The notes: generated from the sequence alone by a model not told the origin. A DNA stretch of 36,906 bases from an uncultured Clostridium sp. (GCA_934746015.1 CAKVEW010000032.1:1-36906), one strand, 5' to 3'. Numbered from the stretch's first letter, positions 1-7,592 are shown. Program-made: numbers and translations.

Positions 1-13
1 TTTTTGTTAACAT
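1..13 (-). CDS. Start of a gene running off the left edge (partial)
   Basis: On the minus strand an AGGTG ribosome-binding motif lies about 6 bases before an ATG at 13..11, followed by codons for Leu-Thr-Lys before the window ends. Only four residues are visible, so no function can be given. The 5' leader carries a 16-base motif (50..35 on the minus strand) also found upstream of the chemoreceptor gene. The assignment rests only on ribosome-site spacing and could be chance. Confidence 0.3.
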
Positions 14-49
14 TTTAATCACCTAAAAATATTTTACAATAAAAACGAA

Positions 50-97
50 AGAGTGTCGACTTTGTCGACACTCTGAAGAGGTTAAAATTAACCTCTT
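50..97 (-). terminator. Two tandem perfect hairpins, probable minus-strand terminator
   Basis: Positions 50-60 and 64-74 are perfect 11-base complements around a 3-base loop, and the arm contains GTGTCGAC. Immediately beside them, 76-85 and 88-97 form a second perfect 10-base stem. Reading the minus strand, the GC-richer hairpin is followed by TTTCGTTTTTATT, which fits an intrinsic terminator just upstream of the left-edge gene. Paired hairpins can also be recombinase or protein-binding sites, and an integrase gene lies nearby. Confidence 0.55.
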
Positions 98-306
98 AAA
101 ACTAAATTTATTAATAACTAACTCGCATAAAAATACAATTGCGTAATAATAATTATTTTTATTATATATTTATTTAGTATATAATTCCACAAGAAATAAA
201 AACAATTACCCTTTTTGCAAAAAAGTTAATAATTATCAACATTCAAATAAAACAGAGCCTTATTTTAAAATCCTTTACTTTAGTATGACCATGGATATAT
301 TACTAT

Positions 307-372
307 GAACTATCAAGTTTTTAGTTCGAACTGTTTCTTTTTTTTGTAGCTCCGAAACTTGATTATATATAT
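307..372. repeat. Cluster of short nested inverted repeats
   Basis: The segment contains ATCAAGTTT near 315 and AAACTTGAT near 357, complementary to each other, plus the small palindrome AGTTCGAACT between them. The gene-poor stretch 100-378 otherwise shows only AT-rich sequence. It could be a weak RNA structure or a recombination site. No known element is recognised. Confidence 0.25.
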
Positions 373-378
373 TATAAC

Positions 379-635
379 TTATTTCCCTAAAATTATAATA
401 TATAAAGCATTATTTAAAACAGCTCCTTTATTTTTTATTTCTTCAATTATAGCCCTATAGAAAAAATTAGTACCTTTTGCTTTTCTATATTCACCTTCTT
501 TAAATTCACCTTTTAAAACCTGTTTTCTTAACGTACTATCAGCACAGCCAAGTATCACGCAGCTTCTTGTAATGTTATCACTTCATCTATTACTTTAACT
601 TTTTCTATAAATATCATTTGTATATCATTTTCCAT
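379..635 (-). pseudogene. Frameshifted excisionase-like helix-turn-helix protein
   Basis: Reading from an ATG at 635, about 23 codons end in a Leu-Gln-Glu-Ala-Ala stretch and then hit a stop. Adding one base near 557-561 restores a continuous frame: Val-Ile-Leu-Gly-Cys-Ala-Asp-Ser-Thr-Leu-Arg-Lys, then a Lys/Glu-rich wing ending in Asn-Phe-Phe-Tyr, closing at a stop at 381..379. The pattern is the compact HTH_17/MerR-like fold of excisionases. It lies directly downstream of the recombinase gene on the same strand, as expected for an xis partner. A one-base deletion inactivates it, unless the product is made by frameshifting. Confidence 0.6.
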
Positions 636-683
636 AAAAACCACTTCACGAATTCGTTACTTCATCTCCTATAAATATATTTT

Positions 684-1985
684 TTAATTTGTAACATTCT
701 TAATATCTGAATGTATCAAGTCATGACACTTTCTAAGACCTTCCTCTGTAGACAGTGATTCAGCATACTCCAGAAGGCTATTCTCACTTTTTTGAGCCAT
801 ATAATACTGTACTAAAGCCCTATTGCTTTCACACTCGTCTAAAAGTTGTTTGAAATAATGTCTCAGTGAATGAGGTGCTATTTTATTCTCTTTTAAAATT
901 TCTATCTCCCTAATTGCATCTAAATTACCCTGTATAGCTTCTTTATATAAAATTTTTTCAACAGCTTGATTCAATTTATCAAACCTCTCTAAATATGTAC
1001 TTTGCATCATAGCTACTCCTCTTTCATTTATGAAAAGTGCTCCATATTTATTTGGGTAAAAACATTTGCTTTTTAATATTTCAATGTGAGCCTTGTAATA
1101 ATCGTATATTATTTCTGTACATCCAGGATATATCGGAACTTTACTCTTTCTCTTTGTATGAGAAGTCATTTTGTTGTCTGATCTTAATATTGCTTCATAT
1201 GTAAAATCAAAGTATGCCCCAAAGTTCACTCCTCCTCGAAGCCCCCTTATCCTACCTTCATGTAGTTGTGTAATAAATCCCGCTCTTAGCCCAGCATACG
1301 CTCCTAGAACTATACCAAAAACCATCATAGGGTCATTAATTTTTGCTACTTTTATCAATTTTCTAATCATATAGTCACCAGCTTGGACTACTTTTTCTCT
1401 CTTTTTTCTACTTGATGTTGTTATTGGTGTTGCTATTTGTTGTAACCTCTTGACTTTTTTAGTAGAGTATCCAGTTTTAACATTTACTTCATCAAACTCA
1501 AAGTCATTTTCTTTGATAAAATTCATTTTAAATACTTTCTTTCTATTTTTGTCTTTTTTCCACCATAACCAGTATACAAAATGGCTTACAGCAAAATTTG
1601 CTCTATCTACAGTTTCTTCAGCTCTCCATTCATCAGTACCATCATCTTTTAACTTACCCTGGGAAAATTTATCTAAAAACTCTTCAACCATTTCTATTCT
1701 TAAATCCTCTATTTTACCTATCTGCATTACACTGTCATTAAATACAAAGTTTAAGAATTTTATTATATATACCAAATGAAAGTTTTTTATTGTATTAATA
1801 GATTTGTTTTTAAGTGTATAATTAGCTGCTTTATCGTATAAATACTCTGTAAATATATGAACCTCACAATTATTACCTTCAAATATTCCCGGAAATTCTT
1901 TTAGTTCTCCATTTATAGGAATGCCGACTTTTATCCAATAAAAATTATAATTTCTCCTATTATTCATTTGTGCATTATTATTCAT
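684..1985 (-). CDS. Tyrosine recombinase / integrase
   Basis: About 433 residues from the ATG at 1985, chosen because GAGGAGA lies 5 bases upstream; an earlier GTG at 1997 overlaps that ribosome site. The C-terminal half is a phage-integrase catalytic domain. Box I is GAYAGLRAGF with the active-site Arg; a Lys-rich strand follows (TKRKSKVPIYP); box II is HSLRHYF with the His-x-x-Arg pair; the nucleophile Tyr is probably in SLLEYAESL. The usual Leu-Gly-His of box III is replaced by Met-Ala-Gln, an atypical feature. The N-terminal half would hold the core-binding SAM-like domain. It probably catalyses integration or excision of an element of which only this gene and a broken HTH partner are seen. 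No tRNA target is visible, but short direct repeats flank it. Confidence 0.85.
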   Translation of the reverse strand: MNNNAQMNNRRNYNFYWIKVGIPINGELKEFPGIFEGNNCEVHIFTEYLYDKAANYTLKNKSINTIKNFHLVYIIKFLNFVFNDSVMQIGKIEDLRIEMVEEFLDKFSQGKLKDDGTDEWRAEETVDRANFAVSHFVYWLWWKKDKNRKKVFKMNFIKENDFEFDEVNVKTGYSTKKVKRLQQIATPITTSSRKKREKVVQAGDYMIRKLIKVAKINDPMMVFGIVLGAYAGLRAGFITQLHEGRIRGLRGGVNFGAYFDFTYEAILRSDNKMTSHTKRKSKVPIYPGCTEIIYDYYKAHIEILKSKCFYPNKYGALFINERGVAMMQSTYLERFDKLNQAVEKILYKEAIQGNLDAIREIEILKENKIAPHSLRHYFKQLLDECESNRALVQYYMAQKSENSLLEYAESLSTEEGLRKCHDLIHSDIKNVTN

Positions 1986-1999
1986 TTTTCTCCTCACAA

Positions 2000-2037
2000 A
2001 AATAAGTAATAAACTCTTATATATTTATTACTTATTT
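2000..2037. repeat. 14-bp perfect inverted repeat in the integrase leader
   Basis: Arms 2000-2013 and 2024-2037 are exact complements (AATAAGTAATAAA core) around a 10-base spacer, ending 15 bases upstream of the integrase ATG. It sits in the 5' untranslated or promoter region. It could be an autoregulatory operator, a recombinase arm site or an mRNA hairpin that limits translation. Confidence 0.55.
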
Positions 2038-2207
2038 ATATTGAATTTCTCTCTATATTCTTTACATAATTCGACTTTTTATATAATTGTAAAATAAATT
2101 TATTTGTAAAGAAAGTTATAATATTTTACAATACCTCTAACCTCTTATATCTAGTATATCTTATTAACATTTCTTTAAATATATTTACAATTAATTAAAT
2201 GTAATTT

Positions 2208-2426
2208 TCAACTTACACACATAGTTTCTCCTGTTTTTATTCCATACTTTTTTGCAGGTATAGATTTAGCAAGGACAATTCCATGTCTTTCATCTCTATT
2301 TCCACCTACTATAGAGGGAATTTCTCGAATATCTTCTGTAACTTCACCTAATTGTAACATCCTAATAGCTGTCCATGAAAGGTAAGCTGAATTAACATCA
2401 ATATGAAATATTATTCTTTCGTCCAA
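2208..2426 (-). pseudogene. dinB: Truncated Y-family DNA polymerase IV (N-terminal fragment)
   Basis: Only 72 codons remain of a family normally about 350-420 residues long. The visible part is the start of the palm: FHIDVNSAYLSW carries the first catalytic Asp and the steric-gate region, and KSIPAKKYGIKTGE is the conserved segment that follows. The frame then ends abruptly in Met-Cys-Val-Ser and a stop, so finger, thumb and little-finger domains are missing. It starts at TTG (2426) after AGGTAGG. It is second in a LexA-controlled operon with the small gene at 2444-2701. No 3' portion is found in the window. The breakpoint lies next to the integrase region, so loss by element insertion or deletion is plausible. 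The product cannot be an active polymerase. Confidence 0.85.
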
Positions 2427-2443
2427 AGTATTAACCTACCTTT

Positions 2444-2701
2444 CTAATATTTAAAAAGTATCCACTTATAAGTATTTGAATCATATTTTATCTCATATAA
2501 TTTTTCTTCCCCATTTATACAGCTACTACATAGGAATTTCTCCATTATACTCCCTGCCAATCTTTCCTTTTCTCTTTTTAATATTTTTTCTATTTTTATT
2601 ACTTTAACTTCATCTTCATCTAACTTAAACTTAAGAGGATTAATAGAACCATCCTTATTAAACCATGCTATCATTTGTATTGGCTTAGCAACAACTTTCA
2701 A
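2444..2701 (-). CDS. Small SOS-operon protein that accompanies Y-family polymerase
   Basis: An 85-residue protein starting at TTG (2701..2699), preceded by GGGAGG at 7-base spacing. The longer frame from 2746 begins inside the LexA box and is not credible. The sequence begins Lys-Val-Val-Ala-Lys-Pro-Ile and contains a Trp-Phe-(N/D) turn, a basic/acidic middle and a Cys-x-x-Cys, ending in a Tyr-Lys-Trp-Ile-Leu-Phe stretch. I recognise the pattern as a conserved small protein commonly encoded just before dinB-type polymerases in clostridia. Its molecular role is not established. It remains intact although its polymerase partner is broken. Confidence 0.7.
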   Translation of the reverse strand: MKVVAKPIQMIAWFNKDGSINPLKFKLDEDEVKVIKIEKILKREKERLAGSIMEKFLCSSCINGEEKLYEIKYDSNTYKWILFKY

Positions 2702-2732
2702 AAATATCCCTCCCTTGGAAATCCCTAAATTA

Positions 2733-2761
2733 ATTATACCGAACATATGTTCTTTTGTAAA
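2733..2761 (-). promoter_or_regulatory. LexA-repressed SOS promoter
   Basis: On the minus strand a TTTACA -35 (2761..2756), a 17-base spacer and a perfect TATAAT -10 (2738..2733) form a strong sigma-A promoter. The spacer contains a perfect palindrome GAACATATGTTC (2741-2752), which fits the Gram-positive LexA box GAAC-N4-GTTC. LexA bound here would block RNA polymerase directly. It drives the small SOS protein and the truncated dinB. Confidence 0.85.
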
Positions 2762-2821
2762 GATAATTATATTATGACTTTTTATTGGACAAAATATTCA
2801 AAAACTTATTTTCTTAAATAA

Positions 2822-2846
2822 AAAAACCCAGTAATATTTTATTATC
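2822..2846. terminator. Left half of a terminator split by the IS element
   Basis: AAAAACCCAGTAA at 2822-2834 is the exact complement of TTACTGGGTTTTT starting at 4526. Removing the IS and one copy of the ATC duplication brings both arms together around a 12-base AT-rich loop. This makes a classic bidirectional intrinsic terminator that would have ended the chemoreceptor transcript and insulated the SOS operon. The hairpin is now separated by 1.68 kb. Confidence 0.75.
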
Positions 2847-2915
2847 TGATATGCTCCCTTTATAGTAGACAGTTAAAATAATAAAACTGTTATTACTATG
2901 AAGGGAGTATTTTTT

Positions 2916-3593
2916 ATGGGAAGAAAATCAAAAATATCAGTTGAAATTAAATTAGAAACTCTTGATGATTATATTAATGGTAATAAAACTATGTCACAAA
3001 TATGCGCTGCTCTACAAATAAATCCAAGCTCAGTTGAAGATTGGTTACGTAAATACAAAACATTTGGGAAAGAAGGATTGATTACTGAATCTCATAACAC
3101 AAAGTATTCATCTAAAATTAAAGTACAAGCGGTAAATGATTACCTTAACGGTAAGGGTTCTTTAAGCGATATATGTGTACTATACAAAATATCAAGTCGT
3201 AGTATTCTTAGAAGATGGATTAAGCAGTATAATGATCATAATATAGTTAAATTTAAAAAGACTAAAGGAGCTACTATTATGACAAAAGGAAGAAAAACTA
3301 CTTATGAAGAAAGAGTTGATATTGTTTCATTTTGTATTGCTAACGCTAACGACTATAACTTAACTTCTAATAAATATGATGTTTCCTATCAGCAAGTTTA
3401 TACTTGGATGAAGAAGTATAAAAAAGATGGATATAACGCCCTAGTCGATAGACGGGGTAGACATAAAAGAATTGAAGAGTTAAGTGAATCTGATAAAACT
3501 ACTGCACATTTAAAACTTCTAAAAGCAGAAAATAAGCGTTTAAAAATGGAAAATGATTTCTTAAAAAAATTGAAGGAGATAGAAAGGAGGTAG
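2916..3593 (+). CDS. IS150-group transposase OrfA (helix-turn-helix protein)
   Basis: About 225 residues from the ATG at 2916, chosen because AGGGAG lies 8 bases upstream; the ATG at 2898 overlaps that site. It contains three successive helix-turn-helix modules: residues about 10-50 (SQICAALQINPSSVEDWLRK), about 60-105 (SDICVLYKISSRSILRRW) and about 125-170 (YDVSYQQVYTWMKKY). A leucine-zipper-like helix at the end (LKLLKAENKRLKMENDFLKK) should mediate multimerisation. OrfA binds the terminal repeats and normally regulates or fuses to OrfB. It ends in AGG AGG TAG, downstream of an A7 slippery run at 3563-3569. Confidence 0.9.
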   Translation: MGRKSKISVEIKLETLDDYINGNKTMSQICAALQINPSSVEDWLRKYKTFGKEGLITESHNTKYSSKIKVQAVNDYLNGKGSLSDICVLYKISSRSILRRWIKQYNDHNIVKFKKTKGATIMTKGRKTTYEERVDIVSFCIANANDYNLTSNKYDVSYQQVYTWMKKYKKDGYNALVDRRGRHKRIEELSESDKTTAHLKLLKAENKRLKMENDFLKKLKEIERR

Positions 3594-4480
3594 ATAAATA
3601 CACTATTTCGTCAAAAAATAAGTATCTAGCAATAAAAGAGTTACATGAATTAGGATACTCAATATCAGGCTTATGTAAATGTGCGAAAATCGGACGAGCA
3701 TCTTATTATAAATGGTTAAATCATTCAGAAACTTTTAGAGATAAAGAAAATAAAATTATCTTAGATGAAGTTTCTAAACTTTATTCAGAAGTAAATGGAA
3801 TTTATGGCTATCGCCGTATAACGTTAAATATTAATCGAATATTAAATTCACAATATAATCATAAACGTATATATAGGCTTATGAGATCTATAAATCTTAC
3901 GGCTGTTATTAGAAAGAAAAAGAAAAAATATATTAAAAGCACTCCTCAAATTACAGCTGAAAATATATTAAATAGAGAGTTTACATCAAATAAGCCAAAT
4001 GAAAAATGGTTAACTGATGTTACCGAATTTAAATTAACTAATGGAAACAAGGCTTATTTAAGTGCAATACTGGATCTCGGTGATAACAGTATTATTTCTT
4101 ATGTATTAGGTAAGTCTAACAATAATAAGTTAGTATTCGATACCTTAGATAAAGCTATTATTAGTAATCCGAACGCAACGCCACTATTCCATAGTGATCG
4201 AGGTTTTCAATATACAAGTAAAATCTTTAAAAATAAACTCAATGCTATTAATGCAATACAAAGTATGTCTAGAGTAGGTCGTTGTATAGACAACGGGCCG
4301 ATGGAAAGCTTTTGGGGTACACTGAAGTCTGAAATGTATTACCTAAGGAAGTTTAATACCTATGAAGAACTTAATCAAGCTATTGATGAATACATGGAAT
4401 TTTATAATACAAAAAGGTTGCAGAAAAAACTAAAAGGTATGGCTCCTATTGAATATAGAAGCCACACCTTAGCAGCATAA
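3557..4480 (+). CDS. IS150-group transposase OrfB (DDE integrase), expressed by -1 frameshift
   Basis: The open frame begins at 3557 and has no good start codon before the Met at 3881. The N-terminal part (HTH_21-like, about 3581-3880) is continuous and lies in the -1 frame relative to OrfA. Slippage on A-AAA-AAA at 3563-3569 would fuse OrfA to OrfB. The catalytic DDE triad is visible: Asp in KWLTDVTEF, Asp in FHSDRGFQY, and Glu in GPMESFWGTLKSE. The tail KKLKGMAPIEYR is typical of the family. The transposase cuts and joins the IS ends. Nothing appears broken. Confidence 0.9.
   Translation, partial: FLKKIEGDRKEVDKYTISSKNKYLAIKELHELGYSISGLCKCAKIGRASYYKWLNHSETFRDKENKIILDEVSKLYSEVNGIYGYRRITLNINRILNSQYNHKRIYRLMRSINLTAVIRKKKKKYIKSTPQITAENILNREFTSNKPNEKWLTDVTEFKLTNGNKAYLSAILDLGDNSIISYVLGKSNNNKLVFDTLDKAIISNPNATPLFHSDRGFQYTSKIFKNKLNAINAIQSMSRVGRCIDNGPMESFWGTLKSEMYYLRKFNTYEELNQAIDEYMEFYNTKRLQKKLKGMAPIEYRSHTLAA
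3563..3569 (+). promoter_or_regulatory. Programmed -1 frameshift slippery site
   Basis: A run of seven A residues read as TTA AAA AAA TTG in the OrfA frame matches the A-AAA-AAA heptamer used by many IS3-family elements. The -1 frame is open from 3557 through all of OrfB, while OrfA stops 24 bases later. An AAAGGAGG motif lies downstream at 3583-3590. It may assist frameshifting, but no OrfB start codon sits at usable spacing from it. Confidence 0.75.
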
Positions 4481-4525
4481 TTTTTTATTATTTACCCTGT
4501 CTACTTGACAGGGGGCAGTTCAATC

Positions 4526-4540
4526 TTACTGGGTTTTTCT
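4526..4540 (-). terminator. Right half of the split terminator below the chemoreceptor gene
   Basis: TTACTGGGTTTTT pairs exactly with 2822-2834. It lies 26 bases beyond the chemoreceptor stop codon in its direction of transcription. With the IS inserted in the loop the hairpin can no longer fold locally, so readthrough into the element's minus strand is expected. Confidence 0.7.
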
Positions 4541-4565
4541 TATTTATTTAAGATATTAATTAACC

Positions 4566-6350
4566 TTATATACTAAACTTTTGTACCATTTCATTTAGCT
4601 TTTGGGCAAGCTCTGCTTGGCTTTGAGCAGATTGAGCCACTTGTTCTATAGCCTTTGTAGCTTCCTTCATGCTTTCCCTAATATCTTCTGCTTTTTCACT
4701 TGATTCTTGTGAAGATATAGATATATTTTGAACAGCTTCTGTAACTTGTCCAACTGTTGCTGTTATTTCTTCAGACATAGCAGCTATTTCATCTGACATT
4801 TGACTTACATATTCTGAATCATCATAATACTTATTACCTGTTTCTCCATAGGAATCTAGTTGAAAGTTTACTTTGGTATTAATGAAGTCTAACATATCAG
4901 TTCCTGCTTCAATACTAGATTTAAATGCATTTTGAACTTTTGAAATTGTTTCTTGAATATTTTTTACTGCTTCTGATGATTTTTCCGCAAGAGTTCTTAC
5001 TTCCTCTGCAACAACTGCAAATCCTTTTCCTTGTTCTCCTGCTCTTGCTGCTTCTATAGCTGCATTTAAAGCAAGTAAATTAGTTTGACTAGCTATATCT
5101 CCAATGGTATCTGTCATGATTTTTATACTTTCAACAACTTTTCCATCTTCAATTGCCTTTTCCATTTTTTCTTTCTTCTCATTATAAATTTCTCTAGTTT
5201 CCTTAATTGCGTCTTCACTACTATGCTTAACTTCCTCAGCTCTTTTTTTAGCAGAATTTGATATATTACTTCCATCCATGGATTTCTCTGATAAAATATT
5301 TACACTTCCATCTACTTCTTCCATAGAAGCACTTATTTCTTCTGTTACTGCTCCATTTTCTTGTATTAAATTAGAAATAGAATCTATAGATTCATCTATA
5401 ATTACAGCTTTAGAAAATAGTTCCTCTACTGTTGCTGATAATTCTTCTGATGAAGCACCAATATTTTCAGAGTCCTCAACTATTAATTTTACTAAAGAAC
5501 TTACATTTTCTTGAGCCTTATTTAGGGCAGCAGCAGTTTCTCCAAACTCATCCTTACTCTTAAAATTAATTTGATGACTAAAATCATAAGAAGATAGTCT
5601 TAAGACAAAATCCTTTATCCTTATAAGTGGATTAACTATTTGTTTACTTACTATGGAAGCTAGGATTATTGATACAAATAATGATGCTATAAGTAAAAAT
5701 ATGTTTATTGTTATTCCATTTCTTAAATCTTGTGTAAGTACTTCTGATCTTGAATTGACTATTTCATCAATATCGTCTATGTAATTTCCTGTTCCTATTA
5801 CCCAATTAAATGGCTTATAAATCTTACTATATCCTCTTTTTTGTGCTGCTTCAGTTTTCCCCGCTTTAGGAAACCAGTAATCTGTATATCCACCATTATC
5901 TTTTTTACCATTTTCAATTATATCTTTTATCATATAATTGCCCTTATCATCTTTGTCATTAAGTCTATTTTTGCCCTCTGTATCAGTTCCTAAATAAACA
6001 ACATTTACACCTTCAACAGTATCCGCCCAAAAATATCCTTCTTCTCCAAACCGTAGATTTCTTAATAAATCAGCGCTTTCCTTTTTTGCTTTATCAACTG
6101 TAAGCTCACCTGTTTTAGTTTTTTCATTAATTGCATCTATCATAGAAATGGCAATTTCTACTTCTCCCTTTATTCTTGAATCATAATCTTCAATTAAACG
6201 CTCCTTTTGAATAGATAGCAATTTATTATTAGTCTCAATGCTTCTAAAAATAGTTGTTGCCGTTATAACTAAAGCTGTAACTAATGAAATTAGCATGGTC
6301 ATGACAATTAATCTCGATCTAACCTTTAATACTAATTTAACCTTTTTCAT
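4566..6350 (-). CDS. Methyl-accepting chemotaxis protein with Cache sensor
   Basis: A 594-residue transmembrane chemoreceptor. Residues about 14-35 are the first membrane helix. An extracellular single-Cache (sCache_2) domain follows, with GYFWADT and the signature [18 protein letters not shown], which probably binds a small organic acid. A second helix lies at about 213-234, then a HAMP linker and the cytoplasmic signalling domain, whose hairpin tip reads [20 protein letters not shown]. The tip contacts CheA and CheW. The start follows AAGGGGG. The gene stands alone; no che or flagellar genes are in the window, so the receptor serves machinery encoded elsewhere. The ligand cannot be read from sequence. 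Confidence 0.93.
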   Translation of the reverse strand: MKKVKLVLKVRSRLIVMTMLISLVTALVITATTIFRSIETNNKLLSIQKERLIEDYDSRIKGEVEIAISMIDAINEKTKTGELTVDKAKKESADLLRNLRFGEEGYFWADTVEGVNVVYLGTDTEGKNRLNDKDDKGNYMIKDIIENGKKDNGGYTDYWFPKAGKTEAAQKRGYSKIYKPFNWVIGTGNYIDDIDEIVNSRSEVLTQDLRNGITINIFLLIASLFVSIILASIVSKQIVNPLIRIKDFVLRLSSYDFSHQINFKSKDEFGETAAALNKAQENVSSLVKLIVEDSENIGASSEELSATVEELFSKAVIIDESIDSISNLIQENGAVTEEISASMEEVDGSVNILSEKSMDGSNISNSAKKRAEEVKHSSEDAIKETREIYNEKKEKMEKAIEDGKVVESIKIMTDTIGDIASQTNLLALNAAIEAARAGEQGKGFAVVAEEVRTLAEKSSEAVKNIQETISKVQNAFKSSIEAGTDMLDFINTKVNFQLDSYGETGNKYYDDSEYVSQMSDEIAAMSEEITATVGQVTEAVQNISISSQESSEKAEDIRESMKEATKAIEQVAQSAQSQAELAQKLNEMVQKFSI

Positions 6351-6420
6351 AAATGGGTCCCCCTTTTATCTCTTTTGTATATATTTAAAATATCTAATTA
6401 GCCATAATATAAATATTCGT

Positions 6421-6466
6421 ATAAATAAAACGAAACTGTACAATAAAAACGAAATTTTTATTGTAT
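6421..6466 (-). promoter_or_regulatory. Repeated AT-rich motif and hairpin upstream of the chemoreceptor
   Basis: Plus-strand ATAAATAAAACGAAA (6421-6435) and ACAATAAAAACGAAA (6440-6454) are two copies of one motif, 19 bases apart. The second copy also forms an inverted repeat with the following TTTTTATTGTA, giving 11-base arms around CGAAA (6439-6465). The 16 bases 6439-6454 recur exactly at 35-50 in the leader of the left-edge gene, in the same orientation relative to the gene. A shared regulator site is possible. No known motif is recognised. Confidence 0.4.
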
Positions 6467-6514
6467 AATAATGATTATTAAATATTTTTTTAATATATAC
6501 CTAAGATAAAATAA

Positions 6515-7489
6515 CTACAATTCTAAAGTAGTTTTATCAATCCACTTATATTCTGGTTTTATCTCTTTTATTTCTTTAACTAATTTAAATAAAGCTATAT
6601 CTTTTTCTTTGCATTCTAGCATTATATCTACATCTCTATTAAATACCTTTAATAATTCAATAAATTTTATAAAATCCTGTGCTTCTATAAAATCTGAATG
6701 CTTCTTATCAACTTTATCTACTAATGTTTTATCTTTAGGAGAAGAAAAATGCATTTTAGGAGGTAAATCTTCATTTTTCCATGTATTTAATATATCTTCT
6801 AATAAATCTTTAATGTCTTCTCCATTATTATTACAATTATGATGATGTATATCTAAAACCATTGGTATCTTTAACTCTCTGCATAAGCTTAAAGTTTCTT
6901 TAGCTGTATAGGTTTTATCATCATTTTCAATTATAATTTTTTCTTGTATGTCCTTAGGAAACTTATTGAAATTTTCTACAAATCTTTTTAGTGCTGCCTC
7001 TTTCCCACCAGTAGCTCCACCTATATGTATTACCATCTTCCCAGCTTTATAATTCATATCTTTAAACCATTCCACTTGTCTACTTAAATTTATAATGGTA
7101 TTTTCTACAACTTTAGGATTTGCACTATTTATTACATTAAATTCATCAGGATGAGTATCTACTCTCATATTTGATTCTTTAATAAGTTTTCCTATGTAGT
7201 AAAAATCTTTTTTAAATATTTCTCTATGTCCCCAATAACCAACCTCTGGATGAGTTACTAATGGAATTAATGCAGAAGTTATTCTATAGAAATGTATTTG
7301 ATTTTCTATATTGTATTTTAGTATTTCTTCAAGGGCTTCTAAATTTGATAATGTTACTGTCTTTAACTTTTCTAACCTTTTTTCTTCAGATAAAATTTTA
7401 TTATAATTTGTAAAAGTAATAGTACTGGAGCTAGTTACTTTTTTACCTAATACATTTGAAATTGCTACATAACCAATTCTTATTTTCAT
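6515..7489 (-). CDS. uvsE: UV damage endonuclease (UVDE)
   Basis: A 324-residue TIM-barrel enzyme that nicks DNA 5' to UV photoproducts and other lesions, starting an excision repair route independent of UvrABC. The start MKIRIGYVA is typical of the family. Metal-ligand residues appear in order: His67 (IHFYR), His113 (DTHPDEF), His155 (VIHIGG), Glu188 (IIENDD), Asp213 and His216 (LDIHHHN), His247 (MHFSS), His264 and Glu292 (LECKEKD). These match the three-metal site known from the Thermus enzyme. Length is normal. No LexA box is seen upstream, so SOS control is not indicated. Confidence 0.93.
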   Translation of the reverse strand: MKIRIGYVAISNVLGKKVTSSSTITFTNYNKILSEEKRLEKLKTVTLSNLEALEEILKYNIENQIHFYRITSALIPLVTHPEVGYWGHREIFKKDFYYIGKLIKESNMRVDTHPDEFNVINSANPKVVENTIINLSRQVEWFKDMNYKAGKMVIHIGGATGGKEAALKRFVENFNKFPKDIQEKIIIENDDKTYTAKETLSLCRELKIPMVLDIHHHNCNNNGEDIKDLLEDILNTWKNEDLPPKMHFSSPKDKTLVDKVDKKHSDFIEAQDFIKFIELLKVFNRDVDIMLECKEKDIALFKLVKEIKEIKPEYKWIDKTTLEL

Positions 7490-7525
7490 ACTTAATCTCC
7501 TTCCTAAAAATATATTAAAATATTA

Positions 7526-7549
7526 AAAAGACCTCTATTGAGGCCTAAA
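7526..7549 (-). terminator. Terminator after the DUF6512 gene
   Basis: Minus-strand AGGCCTC, an AATA loop and GAGGTCT form a 7-base stem with one G-T wobble, followed by TTTTTAAT. It ends the transcript from 8150 before the uvsE ribosome site. Confidence 0.65.
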
Positions 7550-7592
7550 AATTTGGAAGTCATGTTTTATGTTATTATATATTCTTATTGAT

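Larger units (their letters stand above)
2847..4522 (+). mobile_element. Complete IS3-family (IS150-group) insertion sequence
   Basis: The element is 1676 bp and begins TG and ends CA. The first 40 bases match the complement of the last 40 at 31 positions, including the shared blocks GTAGACAG and AATAATAAAA. It is flanked by a 3-bp direct repeat ATC (2844-2846 and 4523-4525), the target duplication. It carries two overlapping frames, orfA and orfB, with orfB in the -1 frame, as in the IS150 group. The right end contains a strong hairpin CCCTGTC/GACAGGG (4495-4513). Both frames are intact, so it is probably still active. A name would need comparison with an IS database. Confidence 0.93.

Noticed and set aside
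1171..1779. Plus-strand frames opposite the integrase
   Set aside because: They are low-complexity hydrophobic mirror frames of an AT-rich gene, without ribosome sites. The same applies to plus-strand frames opposite the ATPase, the large protein and the surface protein.
2702..2746. Extending the small SOS gene to an ATG at 2746
   Set aside because: That ATG lies within the LexA box and upstream of or at the -10, so it cannot be in the transcript; the TTG at 2701 has a good ribosome site.
3881..4480. Treating the 199-codon frame starting at 3881 as the complete OrfB
   Set aside because: The same frame is open and family-like back to 3557, so the Met at 3881 is internal and expression is better explained by -1 frameshifting.
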